NCBI GenBank assembly: GCA_963575745.1
Contig: CAUYUJ010018726.1
Coordinates: 372,496-436,495 of the forward strand
Length of the DNA stretch: 64,000 nucleotides
Source: Prorocentrum cordatum
Lineage: Eukaryota > Sar > Dinophyceae > Prorocentrales > Prorocentraceae
Direction of reading: 5' to 3'
Shown here: one piece after another, positions 10,241 to 20,389 of the stretch
Numbering within the stretch: the stretch's first letter is position 1
How the letters are laid out: each line of letters begins with the position of its first letter
The notes under the pieces: generated by a model
What the model was told of the DNA's origin: nothing
Databases searched by the model: none
The model's input: only the letters and a program-made list of their open reading frames with translations
Position numbers and translations under genes: made by a program

Positions 10241-11589
10241 ACGCTTCGCGTATCCCCACCAGGTCCCTGGATAGACGTCTTCGGGACCGTTCCTATTTGT
10301 TCGTGTCCGAACTGTTGGGAGCGCCTTACGCGCCATTTTGGCTGCGCTCGGCTTCCTCGGTGACTGTGTTCAGACTCCCTGGATGCGCCGTTGCACGTTT
10401 CGTTCAGGGGCTGCCCTTCAGACTCCCTGGATTGCACGCCTTGGCTCAGACGCCCTGGGTCGCTGCTGCCTGCCGCCTGACCGCGGCCTCGCGCGCGCCC
10501 GCTCTTAGTCGCGGCCGCAGCCCGACCGCGACCGCCCGCCGCTGGCGCTTCCGCCTGCGGCTGTTTACAAAAAAAAATATCCCCACCAGGGTCCTCGACC
10601 ACCACCTGCGGGTGGTTCTGGTAAGGCATACCCCTGCACAAGTGGTTTATCCTTTGGCAGGCCCGGCCTTTCCACGACGTGGCCGTTCCGCTATACGGCG
10701 CCGTCGCCCTGGTGTACGGCTTCCTGTACATGTGGTGCATCCTTTGGCAGGTCCGTGTCTCCTCCTGGCAGGCGTTTCCCCCCCGGCGTTGCCAGCGTCA
10801 TTTGCTTCTTCCTCTGGTAGAGGTTCACGCTCGCGGACGCCATCGACGTCTTGCCCTTCTGCGATGGTCAGGTGGTGCACTCCTACCCGCAGTTCCCCCT
10901 GGCGAGACACTGAGCACTGGTGGTTGTGACGTGGCCCCCGCGCGACGTTCATCCCTGTCGTTGATGGCGATGGTTGCCACTCGGGATTCACGACCTGTCC
11001 ACCACTGATTGGGTCAGGGACGGCTTGCCGGCGAGCACCTGGTGCTCCGTGAGTGAGGCTTCTTTCTTTTCCCCCCTGCGTTGTTCCTTCCTGTCGCCCT
11101 GCTCAGCGCCCGGCTTCCTGGTGCTGGCGCCACGTCGCCACGCGCGGCTGACATTCGACAGGCGCTCTGCATCTCTTATGCTTGTTGCCTCCGTCTGCCC
11201 GTTTTCCCCAATTTGCTCTGCACGTTGCATGTGCGGTCGGCTGTCGACAGCGACAGCTGGGTTCGCAAATTATCTGGCTCTGTGCCCCAGTCAGCCCGAT
11301 TGACACGCCCTCTGGACTCTTCCTTGCGGGCCGCAGATAAAAAAAGTATCCCCACCGGCCCATCCAGGAACGATCAGCAGGGGAGTTGGTGAACCAGGGG
11401 CGGCAGAACGCATGCAGTCGCGCAGCCGTTTTCGAGAAAACAAGCATCACACATAGCTTCCATCATTGAAGTTTAAGATGGAAACCGGTGCAAGTTACGA
11501 TGGTGCTTCGATGAGACGTGAGGGGTATTTCGATGACTAGTAATGGCTGTTGCATTGATTTGTATGTTAAACTCGCGTGCGTTCCGAAA
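10241..11589. other. Region without recognised gene; repeated TATCCCCACC blocks
   Basis: Open frames exist but none shows a motif I know. TATCCCCACC occurs at ~10250, ~10580 and ~11347, the last two just after A-runs, suggesting duplicated 3' ends of a small unidentified element. TCCTTTGGCAGG is duplicated at ~10649 and ~10740. GCCATTTTGGCT at 10332-10343 matches the DinoSL core and is listed separately. Confidence 0.5.
10332..10343 (+). other. Possible relict DinoSL core
   Basis: GCCATTTTGGCT matches 12 of 12 bases of the core of the dinoflagellate spliced leader (CCGTAGCCATTTTGGCTCAAG). The flanks do not extend the match. It is the weakest of the relicts here and has no recognisable gene behind it. 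Confidence 0.35.
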
Positions 11590-12210
11590 CTTGGAAGCAT
11601 CTTGGGGCCCGCTTGGGATTCTCTTGGGCCCCTCTTGGGGCCTCCTGGGGCTCTTTCTTGGGGCTCTCCTGAGGTCCTCTTAGGGCCTTTTGGGGGTTTC
11701 TTGGGGCTCTTTTGGGGCGTATCGGGGCCCTCTTGGGGCTCTTTTGGGGGGTCTGGGGGCCTCTTGGGGCCGTCTTAGGCCGCATTGATCAAAAAGAGGG
11801 GCGGCGTTAATTCTTGCCCCCCCCCCATCGGAGGCTCAACAATGCAGTCTTGGGGCCCTCTTGGCCCGCTATTGGAGCGCTCTGGGGCGCTCTTGGGGCC
11901 GTGTTGCGGCTCTTTTGGGCCCCTCTTGGGGCTGTCTTGGGCCATCTTGGGGCCATCTTGAGGCCTCAAGAGCCCTTCGGAGGCGAAAAAGCGAGAAGGC
12001 AAAAAACATTGATATTCCTCAGGCTTTTGGAGGATTTGGGCCTCTTGGGGGGGGGTCCTTGGAGGCCTCGGAGGGCCCTTGGGGCCGTCTTGAGGTCTCT
12101 TGGACGCGTGTCGGAGGCTATCTTGACCCGTCTACCGCTATCTTGCGCCATCTTGGAGGCAATCTTGGAGTCTCTGGGGCCCTCCTGGAGCGATCTTGGG
12201 CCAAGAAAAA
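11590..12210. repeat. CTTGGGGCC array (inverse orientation of the array at 1-1500)
   Basis: The monomer CTTGGGGCCCTCTTGGGG is the reverse complement of the CAAGAGGCC monomer of the first array. The T-rich spacer ACATTGATATTCCTCAGG at ~12006 nevertheless matches, on the same strand, the spacer at ~1108 of the first array (27 of 33 bases by eye). Confidence 0.8.
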
Positions 12211-12340
12211 CGCTCTGACACATCGGGCCCCCCCCCCGTCCAGACGCAGGCAGGGGGGGGAGGTAAACCTCCCGAGCAGGGAAAGGGAGGAGGTTGGAAA
12301 AGGAAACGCGCCAGACCACCTGCGCCCAGAGGGCTGGTGG

Positions 12341-13022
12341 GATTATTGTTGGTCCCCCTCCGGTAACATATGTGTTTTTACAAGTGAAGTGCCCTTCCCT
12401 AGGCTAGCATTCTTGTTTTTTAGCAGCGACAGTCTTCCTGCTCAAACTGCGCCCCCGGCCCCCGAACTACAACAAAAACGGCTCCTGTCTGAGACTTCCT
12501 CGCAACGTATTCCCAAATGCCGCTCTCGCGCAGGACTTCCTCGCAACTTATTCAATTTATTCAGACGCCGCGCGTGCGACATTCATGAGTCACGCTTTCA
12601 CTGTGGAAATCCTCACGATTGATTTGGAAATCGAGCTGTCGCTCGAGACTTCCTCGCGATTCGTGCAGGACGCACGCTTCAGCAACACGCCTGCTCGACC
12701 TGGCCGCCTGGGCCCTCCTTCCCGACCCGCCTGGTAGGGTCGACCGCCCGATCTGCCCGTCTGGTTCTGCTACGCGTTCTGTTCCTAGCCCCCCTCCTCC
12801 TAGTCCCTCTCGTGCTCCATCCTCCTCCTTCCTCCTTTTCCCTTCCTTCAATTCGTAATTTCTTCCCCTGCCTTAGGGGCTATACGAAATACACGCTGCA
12901 GGTAAGAAAGATATACCCCTAAGGGGTTCGATCGAACACGAAGAGGGCGGGCATCGAGGGTTCGGGATATGCGTGTTGAATGGCGGTCGGGCAGATATGA
13001 GCGAACAATCTTAAACTGATTG
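12341..13022. mobile_element. Composite dispersed repeat, copy C (no minisatellite expansion)
   Basis: The head ATTATTGTTGGTCCCCCTCCGG is at 12342, the middle block (CTCAAACTGCGCCCCCGGCCCC, ACAACAAAAACGGC) at ~12440-12480, GACTTCCTCGCAA modules at 12490-12660, and the tail (CGATCGAACACGAAGAGGGCGGGCATCG, AACAATCTTAAACTGATTG) at 12928-13022. At ~680 bp this is probably closest to the unexpanded size of the family. It lies directly upstream of the mtnA exons. Confidence 0.6.
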
Positions 13023-13050
13023 TTGTTGTTGTTGTTTTTTTTTTTTGTTT

Positions 13051-13054
<4 letters not shown>

Positions 13055-13086
<32 letters not shown>

Positions 13087-13345
13087 CAGAAAAGAAGAGG
13101 TTTAATAATGATAGGTGGAACACAATACAATGTACAAACACAATTCGACTTTCTGAGCTCCGCGCGGATTTCTCGGATCGGCGTTGGCCCCCTCCCTGGC
13201 GGCGCCTCCAGCGCCGCCTCTGGCGTGCTCCGCGCGCCAGGGATGGGGGTCCAGCGCCGACCCGAGAAATCCGCGCGGACCTCCAGGGCATTTTGCTTAT
13301 GCAATGTATTGTTCATCTATTGTTCTCTCCGTCTATCTCTCTCGT

Positions 13346-13379
<34 letters not shown>

Positions 13380-13386
13380 CCGACAG
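13055..13386 (+). other. Intron end upstream of mtnA exon, with TC tracts and a foldback
   Basis: TC dinucleotide tracts lie at ~13055-13084 and ~13340-13378. The second is followed by CCGACAG, a good 3' splice site, at 13386. Between them sits a foldback: 13155-13201 and 13235-13283 are inverted copies of each other (~47-49 bp, most positions pairing) around a GC-rich loop. Confidence 0.65.
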
Positions 13387-13490
13387 GCGGGCACCTGATG
13401 CAGAACGGCATGGTGGACGTCGTGATCACGGGTGCCGACCGCGTGACGCGCACCGGTGACGCTTGCAACAAGATCGGCACCTACCTGAAG
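13387..13490 (+). CDS. mtnA: Methylthioribose-1-phosphate isomerase, internal exon A
   Basis: The exon encodes a stretch that includes [20 protein letters not shown], the signature of methylthioribose-1-phosphate isomerase (methionine salvage, aldose-ketose isomerisation of MTR-1-P, cytosolic). The Asp of GADR is the family's catalytic Asp. The [14 protein letters not shown] version resembles proteobacterial MtnA more than animal MRI1, by memory of family sequences. The 5' edge is the CCGACAG acceptor. The 3' edge is CTGAAG followed by a GC donor. Earlier exons, with the catalytic Cys region and substrate-binding loops, were not found in the window. The gene could be functional or a remnant; this exon itself is undamaged. 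Confidence 0.85.
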
Positions 13491-13792
13491 GCGCCCGCGC
13501 CTCATCCTCGTGCTCCTCCTCCTGTGCCTCTTCATTCTCTTTTTGCCATCCCTCGTCTGCATCGTGAAGTCGGACACCACGAACGGCTACGACCTTATAG
13601 GCCCCAGTATTATGAGGGCGCCTCTTTGGCCGCGGGCACACCTGACCCGCCCTCAACGTCGTCGTTGCCGTCGTTCGCCTCCTCCTCCTCTTCCTTCTCC
13701 TCGTCGTCGCCGTCGTCGTCGGTGTCGTCGTCGTCGTCGTTGTTGTCGTCGTGGTCATCGTCGCGCCGTCGTCGTCGCCCTTCTTTGTGAAG
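13491..13792 (+). other. GC-AG intron of mtnA flanked by TGAAGGC direct repeat
   Basis: TGAAGGC occurs at 13486-13492 and again at 13788-13794. Removing 13491-13792 (GC...AG, 302 nt) joins YLK to ALAARDNGLPFYVALP in frame, which restores the MtnA sequence. GC donors and short direct repeats at both intron ends are known for dinoflagellate introns. The intron contains GTC microsatellite at ~13655-13780. Confidence 0.8.
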
Positions 13793-13852
13793 GCCCTTGC
13801 TGCTCGCGACAACGGTTTGCCGTTCTACGTGGCCTTGCCCTCCAGCACCATT
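13793..13852 (+). CDS. mtnA: Methylthioribose-1-phosphate isomerase, internal exon B
   Basis: It encodes ALAARDNGLPFYVALPSSTI, which in MtnA directly follows the GADR...GTYLK segment (substrate-site PFYVA-P motif). It is in frame with exon A after removal of the 302-nt GC-AG intron. The exon must reach at least the ATT codon at 13850-13852. The frame then continues without family similarity to a TGA at 13892, so a donor should lie near 13852, but none is obvious. The expected continuation (DW...DGS-IPIEQR) is found 27 kb downstream at 41.11 kb. Confidence 0.8.
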
Positions 13853-13892
13853 CTGGAGGGCCCCAAATGGGGCTGGTGCAGGGGTTCACCTT

Positions 13893-14200
13893 GAGCGGGG
13901 AGGTTCAGGGATGAGGAGGAGGACGAGTAGGATGACAAGAGTAAACCAAGCATGCATAAGCGATGCTGCAATACTCCCTCACGTCCCAAGCTCCCTTCTT
14001 TAATGCCCCTGCAAGTCTCTCGTTCATTCAAAGAAAGCCTCCTTGAAAGACCAACGGAGGTGGGCCTGTCATTTCGGCGAAGGCCCCGCTGTGGAAAGCA
14101 GTGGTCTTGCATCCAAGTGGCGCCTAATCAGGGGCACGACAGACAATGATCATACAGTTCAGCGAGGTGTCCAGCGAGATCTCCCTTTCGAAGAAGGCTC
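13893..14200. other. No gene recognised
   Basis: Bases after exon B are of mixed composition, with a short GAGGAGGA-type stretch at ~13910-13935. Nothing codes recognisably. If the mtnA exons form one gene this is the start of its ~27-kb intron. Confidence 0.4.
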
Positions 14201-15715
14201 CCCCCTCAGTGTAACTGGTGCAAACGCTCGCACTCAAGCGACAGCTTCATTTCAAAAGAACCGCCATGGATCCGTGCAGAGCTGCGGGCGTTGAAGCTTC
14301 GTTTCTTTAAAGTCAACGAGGTCTTAGGCGATAGTTCTATTTTGAAAGTTGTGAGTCCTCCGTCCTGTTAAATGCAGCATGGAAAAAAAAACGCATGCGC
14401 GCACCGCTGCGGCGAGAACCCCATTTAAAGAACGACACCTGCTCGAACCTTCAAGCTGTTGCAAGATTTTGTGACGAATGTCCGCGGCGCTACAGCGAGA
14501 GCCCCACTCGGAAAAACTCGCCTTCCATCCTTTAGTCTAACGCAGACTTTGTAAAAGGCATGTTCGCGGCGCGAAGGCAGGCGCACCCTTTTTCAAGTCA
14601 CTCTTCCTCCATCGCTGAATGTGCTGCAAACTTATGAGACGAACGTTCGCGTTGGCAAGGCGAAAACAACTATTGGCAATTGGGTCCATACATCCTTCAA
14701 GCTGCTGCAGACTTTTAGGACGAGTGTGCGCCGCACAAATGCGAGGGCCACATGTGAACGACACCCCATCCCTCCGCGAAGCTGTCGCAGAGCTTTTATA
14801 CGAATGTGCGCGGCGCTGCGGCGAGAGCCACATCTTGAAAACGCTCCACCCACCAGGGAGACTCTTGCACATGTTTCAGACGAATGTGCGCGCTGGTTTG
14901 GCGAGAGGACCATGTTGAAAACCACTCCGCTTCTACTTTAGACATTGTTGCAAATTTCCAAGACGAATGTTCGCGCTGGTAAGGCGAGAGCCACATTTTG
15001 TAACTGACCCCCTCCATCAGTGAAGCTGCTGCAAACTTTTAGGCCGAGTGCGCGCGGCGCTAATACGAGAACCCCATGTTTTAAACTACCCCCCGTCCAT
15101 CCGTAAAGCTGCTGTTCAGTTCTAGGACGAAGGTGTGCGGCGCTGGGGCGAGAACCGCAGTCTGAAAACGATGTCTCCTTCAGTGAAGCTCGTGCAGATG
15201 CTTCAGGCGAATGTGCGCGGCGCGAAGGCGAGAGCACAATCATGAAAACCACCCTGGTTCTATCTTTGATGTTGGTGCACGATTCTAAGACGAACGCTCG
15301 CGTCGTCAACGCGACAACCACATTTCGCAACTGACCCCCTCATCCAGCCTCGAAGCTGCTGCAGTCTTTTAGGGCGAATGTGCCCGGCGTTCAGGCGAGG
15401 GCTATGTTCTGAAAACGATCTCCCATCCAGTGTCAGATCTGCTGCAGAATCTTAAGACGAATGTGCACGGTGCTCAGGCGATAGACACATGGTTTAATTG
15501 TCTCCCCCCACCCGTAGACGTGTTGCAACGCTTCAGACGCTTGTGAACGGCGCTGAAACGAAAACCTCGCTTTGAAAAAAGAGCCGCCCTCCATCGGCGA
15601 ATCGTTTGCGAGTTTTTGAAGCGCAGGCGCGCGCCGCTAAGGCGAGAGCCACATCTTGAAAACCACGCCCCTCCATCCTTGAGGTCGTCGCAAATTTCAG
15701 GCTTCAGGGCCATCC
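14200..15715. repeat. Degenerate ~82-bp tandem repeat
   Basis: The marker GACGAATGTGCGCGGCGCT followed by GGCGAGAGCCACAT recurs at about 14640, 14719, 14800, 14880, 14960, 15040, 15123, 15209, 15290, 15372, 15455, 15537 and 15620, a spacing of 79-86 bases. Each unit also holds a CCCTCCATC...GAAGCTGCTGCA segment. At least 14 diverged copies are present. Short open frames on both strands are by-products. Confidence 0.8.
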
Positions 15716-15779
15716 GTGGCGAGGAAGTTCGAGGCGAAGCACCCGGCCCGCCCTGCCGACACGCCTCGGGTGGGACAGG

Positions 15780-16160
15780 GAGGAGTTATGAGACATGAGA
15801 CTGGATGACGAGGAAGTGGGTGGAAGGGGGGGGGGGCCATAGGACGGGGGAGGAGTGAGGAGTGATGGGGTCAGGAGGAGGAGGACGAGGAGGAGGATGA
15901 GGAGGAATGATGATTATCATGGTGAGTATGACGATGATGGCGAGCGATGATGTTGATGATGAGGGTGATGATGATGACATGATTATTATCCTGGTGTTGG
16001 CGAGGATGATACATGGTGGGATGAGGAAGAGGTGGTCGGGGAGGAAGAGGGGGAGGGGGGGAGGATGAGGATAAAGAGGGTTCGGACGGGGATGGATGAC
16101 GATGATGGGGATGATAATGGGGCGGAGCTGGGACAAGGATGTAGAATCTGATCATGAGGC
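15780..16160. repeat. Purine-rich GGA/GAT low-complexity tract
   Basis: The tract is made of GAGGAGGA and GATGATGA runs with G-runs. It separates the 82-bp array from DIRS-like copy 2. No gene. Confidence 0.8.
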
Positions 16161-16475
16161 GGAGACAGATATTTCTCAAGCGCGTGTGTGTATCCATGCA
16201 GATTCGTCTGTCAATATAACTGATATACCTCATCACATGTGTATGTAGATAGGTATATGTATAAATCTGATTATTTTCACAAGTGGATGCTGCGTCCCAC
16301 GGCGAAGTTGCCGCACTTGATGGGCGGCTATCGTGGCCATCTCGCTCAAGCCTCGAGCGACTTCCGCCTGGGGATGGTCGCTGCCCCTTCCGCCGCGGTT
16401 GGCGCCTTCCTGCCAGAGGTGGGCCGCGGGCTGAGCACGGGGCTGGCGATGCACGCGGCCAACCAGAGGCAAGCT

Positions 16476-16735
16476 CCGTGCCCAGCGTGCTCCTGCTCCC
16501 CGCAGCTCCACTGCCCAGAGCTGCGGTGCGATTGCGCCGGTTTTCCAGGGCACGAGCAGCCAGGGGCCGAGCCTCTGGTCGGTGGCGCTGGCCTGCGCCG
16601 CCAGCGGGCTCGCCGGAGCGCGCACCGCCGCGGTGGCTTGCTGGCGCTTGGCGGGCGGGCGGATCGCGGTCGCGCGCGGCACGGCGCTGCGGCTTGCGGT
16701 TGAGCCGGATTTCGAGGAGGAGGCTCGGGCTTAGG
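16476..16735 (+). pseudogene. Small Cys-rich membrane-type frame (copy 2)
   Basis: The frame contains CPACSCSPQLHCPELRCDCAG. In a shifted frame it is followed by a hydrophobic segment beginning SLWSVALACAASGLAG and ending before a TAG at ~16733. Copy 3 has the same order (Cys cluster, then a hydrophobic segment) at 57716-58075 in a single frame, so copy 2 probably carries a frameshift near 16550. Function unknown. Placement before the gag-like gene in both copies argues it is part of the element. Confidence 0.5.
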
Positions 16736-16766
16736 CGCGGGAGGCCCGTACAAAGGCCTTGCAGTT

Positions 16767-17997
16767 GTGGTGGCGGCCGCTGGGCCGCTGGCCTGCCCCT
16801 CCGTGGCCGCGGCCAGCGTGGCGCCTGGGGACTTTTTCGGGGCGCAGTACCACGTCAGGGGGGCGGTGCTGATCCACGAGAGGCTGGTCGTGTTGGTGCC
16901 GCCTGTACAGCCAGGCGCCGCTAGCATCGTCACTCCTGACGGTGGCGAGGACGAGGAGGTGTACGTGGGGTCGCCCGACGTCGTGAGGTGGGACATCTTC
17001 CCAGGCGGCGCTGCGGGCGGCACCATGCCGTGGGCGCCTGGGGCGCGGTACTACAGGTTCTGCAGCCTGCCGACGCCAGCCACGCTGCTGGCGGCTGCTG
17101 CGGCTGCGGCGTGCCGCCTCGGCCTCCCTGCCTGCCCCTGCTGGGTACATCGTGCCGAACGCGGCTGGCAGGGCGCTGGCGGCTGCGCCTGCGGCAGCTC
17201 CTGGCGGGCTTGCGCCTTCCGCGGTGGATGTTGCTGCTGCGCCGGCGGCGGGCGTGGCTGGGCTGGTGGCGGCCCTCGGCGGTCCCACGCCGGCGCCTGG
17301 GGCCCCGTGCCCCTGCCGCCTGCGGCGCCGGCCCCGTCTGGCGGCGCGCCGTCTGCGGCCCCAGCGCCCGCGCCCGCCCCCGCCCGCGGCTGTTACCCCA
17401 GCGGGCCCTGTGACGGATTCGCGCGTGCAGCCAGTGTTGTGCAACCCGTTGGGCTCCAGGAAGGTCGGTTTCGGGGAGGCGGTGGCGCGCCTGGTGGAGC
17501 ACCAGTGGCCTGACTGGCCCATGGCAGGCCCCCGCGCCGCGTCGTGGGTCTGCAAATTCATCCAGGACAACGGTCTCTCCCCCGTCGGACGCCACAGCAA
17601 GTGGTGTTCGGAGGGCCGCCTCGCTCAGACCGACGCGGGCGTCGCGGAACACGAGGGCTGGTGCTTCTACCTGGAGCAGATGGTCTGCTTCGACCAGCTC
17701 AACGTTCCGGATGTCGCGGCGGCGGAGTTGATTTGCCGCAACATCCAAGTTCAGGAGGAGAGGTGGCAGGAGAGGTTCATCACGACTGCCGACGAGTCGC
17801 TGGGCTCCCACCTCTTCTACGGCACCTCGGCCAACAGAGGCAACGCGCGCGTGCATCCCCAGCTCCTTTGCTGCGTCAGCGGCGAGCTGCCCGCAGTGTA
17901 CGCGGCGGCAAAAGGGAGGCGCAAGGCGCGCGAAGAGCGCCAGAACGCCCAGGCCCCCAACAACAAGGACAAGAAGGGCGGCAAGGACAAGGATTAG
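16767..17997 (+). pseudogene. gag-like protein of DIRS-like copy 2
   Basis: The amino-terminal part shares with copy 3 the sequence of motifs HERL...V, I(V/L)TPDG, a VYV/VYA segment and YRF. After a frame change near 17140 the carboxy-terminal part contains WVCKFIQDNGLSPVGRHSKW, DQLNVPDVAAAELICRNIQV and a Lys-rich tail ending at TAG 17995-17997. The DQL...SNL/DVA...E...R motif is shared with copy 3 (DQLDGSNLIMVEYQFRR). This is a multicopy protein family in dinoflagellate genomes as I know it. Structural (nucleocapsid-like) function is inferred from position only. Confidence 0.6.
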
Positions 17998-17999
17998 GA

Positions 18000-18688
18000 C
18001 GAGACAGCGGGGTGAAAGGGAGCGCGCGGCGGGACGCGGGACCACCCGCCGCGGCGAAGCTCGAGCACTGGGCCGTTTTTCGCGGCGATCTTGCTGGCGC
18101 TGGCGACCATCGTCGCCGCGATCTTCTTCCATTATCTCGCGTGGTTCGACGTGCTGCGCGCGTGGCCGATCGCCGCTCCTGCCGAGCAGCGCGCCAGCGG
18201 CATCGCTGTGCCGGTGCGTTCCTGGACTGGGCCGACGATGGGATTGGCGCGCTCGACAGCCTGCGCGGCCATTCTGGTGAACCTCCTTCAGCGCCCGACA
18301 ACCTGGGGCAGCAGACCAGCGTCGAGTTCTGGATCGCTACTTTGGCATGGGCGCGTTGCCGAGCGATCCGGGCTTCTTTGAAGGAGGCCTTCGCGAGCTT
18401 CTCAGCGGCCCCACCGTCCACTCCGACGAAGGCGGCGCATGGGCCCCGCGCCCCATGGAGCTGGCCCCCTGGCCTGAGGCGGGGCCCTGCCCGACTGACC
18501 TTCTGGGCTGCCTCGCCCGGGGCGGCGCTGCTTGAGCGCGGGTCTGGCGACGTAACTCGCCCGAGGCGCCCGGCGAGGCGGTGCTCGGAGCCCGACGACC
18601 GCGCCCTCGCGGACCCGTCGCTGGCCCCCGGTTGGCTCGGGGTCCAGTTTAGCATGGCGAGTTTGTTCGGCGGCTGCGTCGGCGCGGG
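18000..18688 (+). other. Decayed region between gag-like and RT frames (copy 2)
   Basis: About 690 bases of GC-rich sequence contain a hydrophobic frame at ~18091-18160 (LALATIVAAIFFHYLAWF). It occupies the position of the RT amino-terminal extension in copy 3 and is probably its remnant. No further motif is recognised. Confidence 0.4.
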
Positions 18689-20215
18689 ATGCTGCGTTTC
18701 AGGGCGACCCCCGCTTCGAAGCATCTGATTGGCGTCCTTTCCGTTCGAGGGGAGTCTGGGAAGCGGCGCGTCGTCTTCGACGCGCGCTACGCGAGCGCCT
18801 CCTTTCGCCGGGCGCCTCCCACTCGCTTGCCGACAGCGGCCGCGGTCTCGGCTGCGGGGTCGGGCAACGCGCCGCTGTGCGTGGCGAGCGGGGACCTGGA
18901 CAATGCCTTCTACCGACTGCGGCCCATGTCGGGCCTAGGGGGCTATTTCGCCCTGCCGACGCCGTCGCCCACCCTCGCTGGCATCGCCGAGCTGGGCGGC
19001 AGGCCCATCTCCGCCGGCGCGAGCCTGGCCCCGTGCCTCGCCATCCTGCCCACGGGGTGGTCGCGGGTGATGCACTCCTGCCAGGCGGCCACCATGCGGG
19101 CGATAGCGGTGGTGGGGTTCTCGAACTCCCAGATCGTCGAGGACGGCCGCGCGAGCGTGGCCCTGCTGGCCGCCTCTGCCGCTGCCGCCGCGGGCAACGT
19201 CGACAACTTCCACGTATTCGGCCACGACCGGGCTCTGGCCACGCGACGCCGCGATGACGCGTCCGCCGCGCTGCGGGGCTGGGGGCTCGCGGTCCACGAG
19301 GAGCTGGAGGCCTCCACCGATGCCGTCTTGCGGGGCTCGAGCTCAGGCTGGGCCGTCGGCTGTCGATCGAGCGACGCAACCTGCGGCGGTCAGAGGGCGG
19401 CGTTGGACACGGTGCTGTGCCGCGGCCGCTGCTCGAGCAAGATGCTGGAGGTCCTGATAGGGCGCGTGACTTGGGCCCGCCTGATTCGGCGCGAGCTACC
19501 GCGCGCGCTCGACGCCGCGTGCCCGCGCGTGGACGTCGGCCTGCCCGCCGCCGCGCGCATCTGGCCTTCGGTGCGCCAGGGGCAGTGGCCGGCGCGCTCG
19601 CTTCTGCCCCTCCGCCAGGAGGACCTGGGCAGTCCTTGGCGCGACGTCGTCGGGTTGGCGACGCCTCCGAGTTCGGAGTCGGCGTCGCCGCGCGGGCCAG
19701 CCCGGCGTCGCTGCGCAGCTCGGCCGTCGGCGCGAGAGGCGGCGGCGTCGCGTGGCGTGCGCGGAGAAGGCCAGACAGAGAGCCTTCCGACCCCCGCCTC
19801 CGCCATCCCCCACATCCAATACAGCTTCGCTGCCCGCGGGACTGCGCGGCCTGGGCGTCGAGGGGCTCGAGTCGCTCATCAGGGCGCGCCCGAAGGAGTT
19901 CATGGAGGCCGCCCGGGAGTTCTTCAAGGGGCCACGCTGGGCACCCGTCATCGCGTCGCGCGTCGCCGTGCGGAGGAGGGCGCGCTCATCTCGAGGGTCA
20001 AGCGCGCTCTGTGGTCCGGAGCCGCTTTCGGGGAGCTTGTCCTGTCATTCGTAGACAGCGTGCATTTGGCTCTGGGTTGTTACAAAGGTTGAGCTGCGTC
20101 CATTCACTTACGTCGTGCTCTTCGGAAACTCTGTCGCATGGCATTTTGTTCTACCTGTGCTATTCATATCCGCTGGGCGTGCGCGCAGCGAGTTCAACCC
20201 CGCCGACCCCCTGTC
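18689..20215 (+). pseudogene. Reverse transcriptase / RNase H of DIRS-like copy 2
   Basis: RT motifs in order: IGVLSVRG and RRVVFDARYAS, SGDLDNAFYRL (motif A), LPTGWSRVMHSCQ (motif B), and NVDN at 19196-19207 (motif C, again with Asn for the second Asp). The thumb region follows, with VLIGRVTW. The first RNase H motifs are not recognisable and a stop occurs at 20090-20092. The last RNase H motif, SEFNPADPLSRG, is present in another frame at ~20190-20225. The gene is therefore decayed but still shows the RT-RH order. Confidence 0.8.
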
Positions 20216-20389
20216 TCGCGGCCGTCTTGGCTGGGTCACTGGTTCGCTGGGCCCCATCGGCGTCCGCGAACTTCGCCCTCGGTCGCTGGGGCGGGGGCCG
20301 ACGGCGGGGGCCTCGGCCTCCCGTCGCGCGGCCGACCGCCAGCGGAGGGCCGCTGCGGAGCGCCAGGTGGCGGCGGCGCGGGGGGCCTT

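Noticed and set aside
10186-10740. 184-codon minus-strand frame and the overlapping 210-codon plus-strand frame
   Set aside because: No motif, compositional match to the neighbours, and duplicated TATCCCCACC blocks inside point to repeat DNA.
15786-16236. Minus-strand Pro/Ser/His-rich frames before DIRS-like copy 2
   Set aside because: They derive from GAT/GGA low-complexity sequence.
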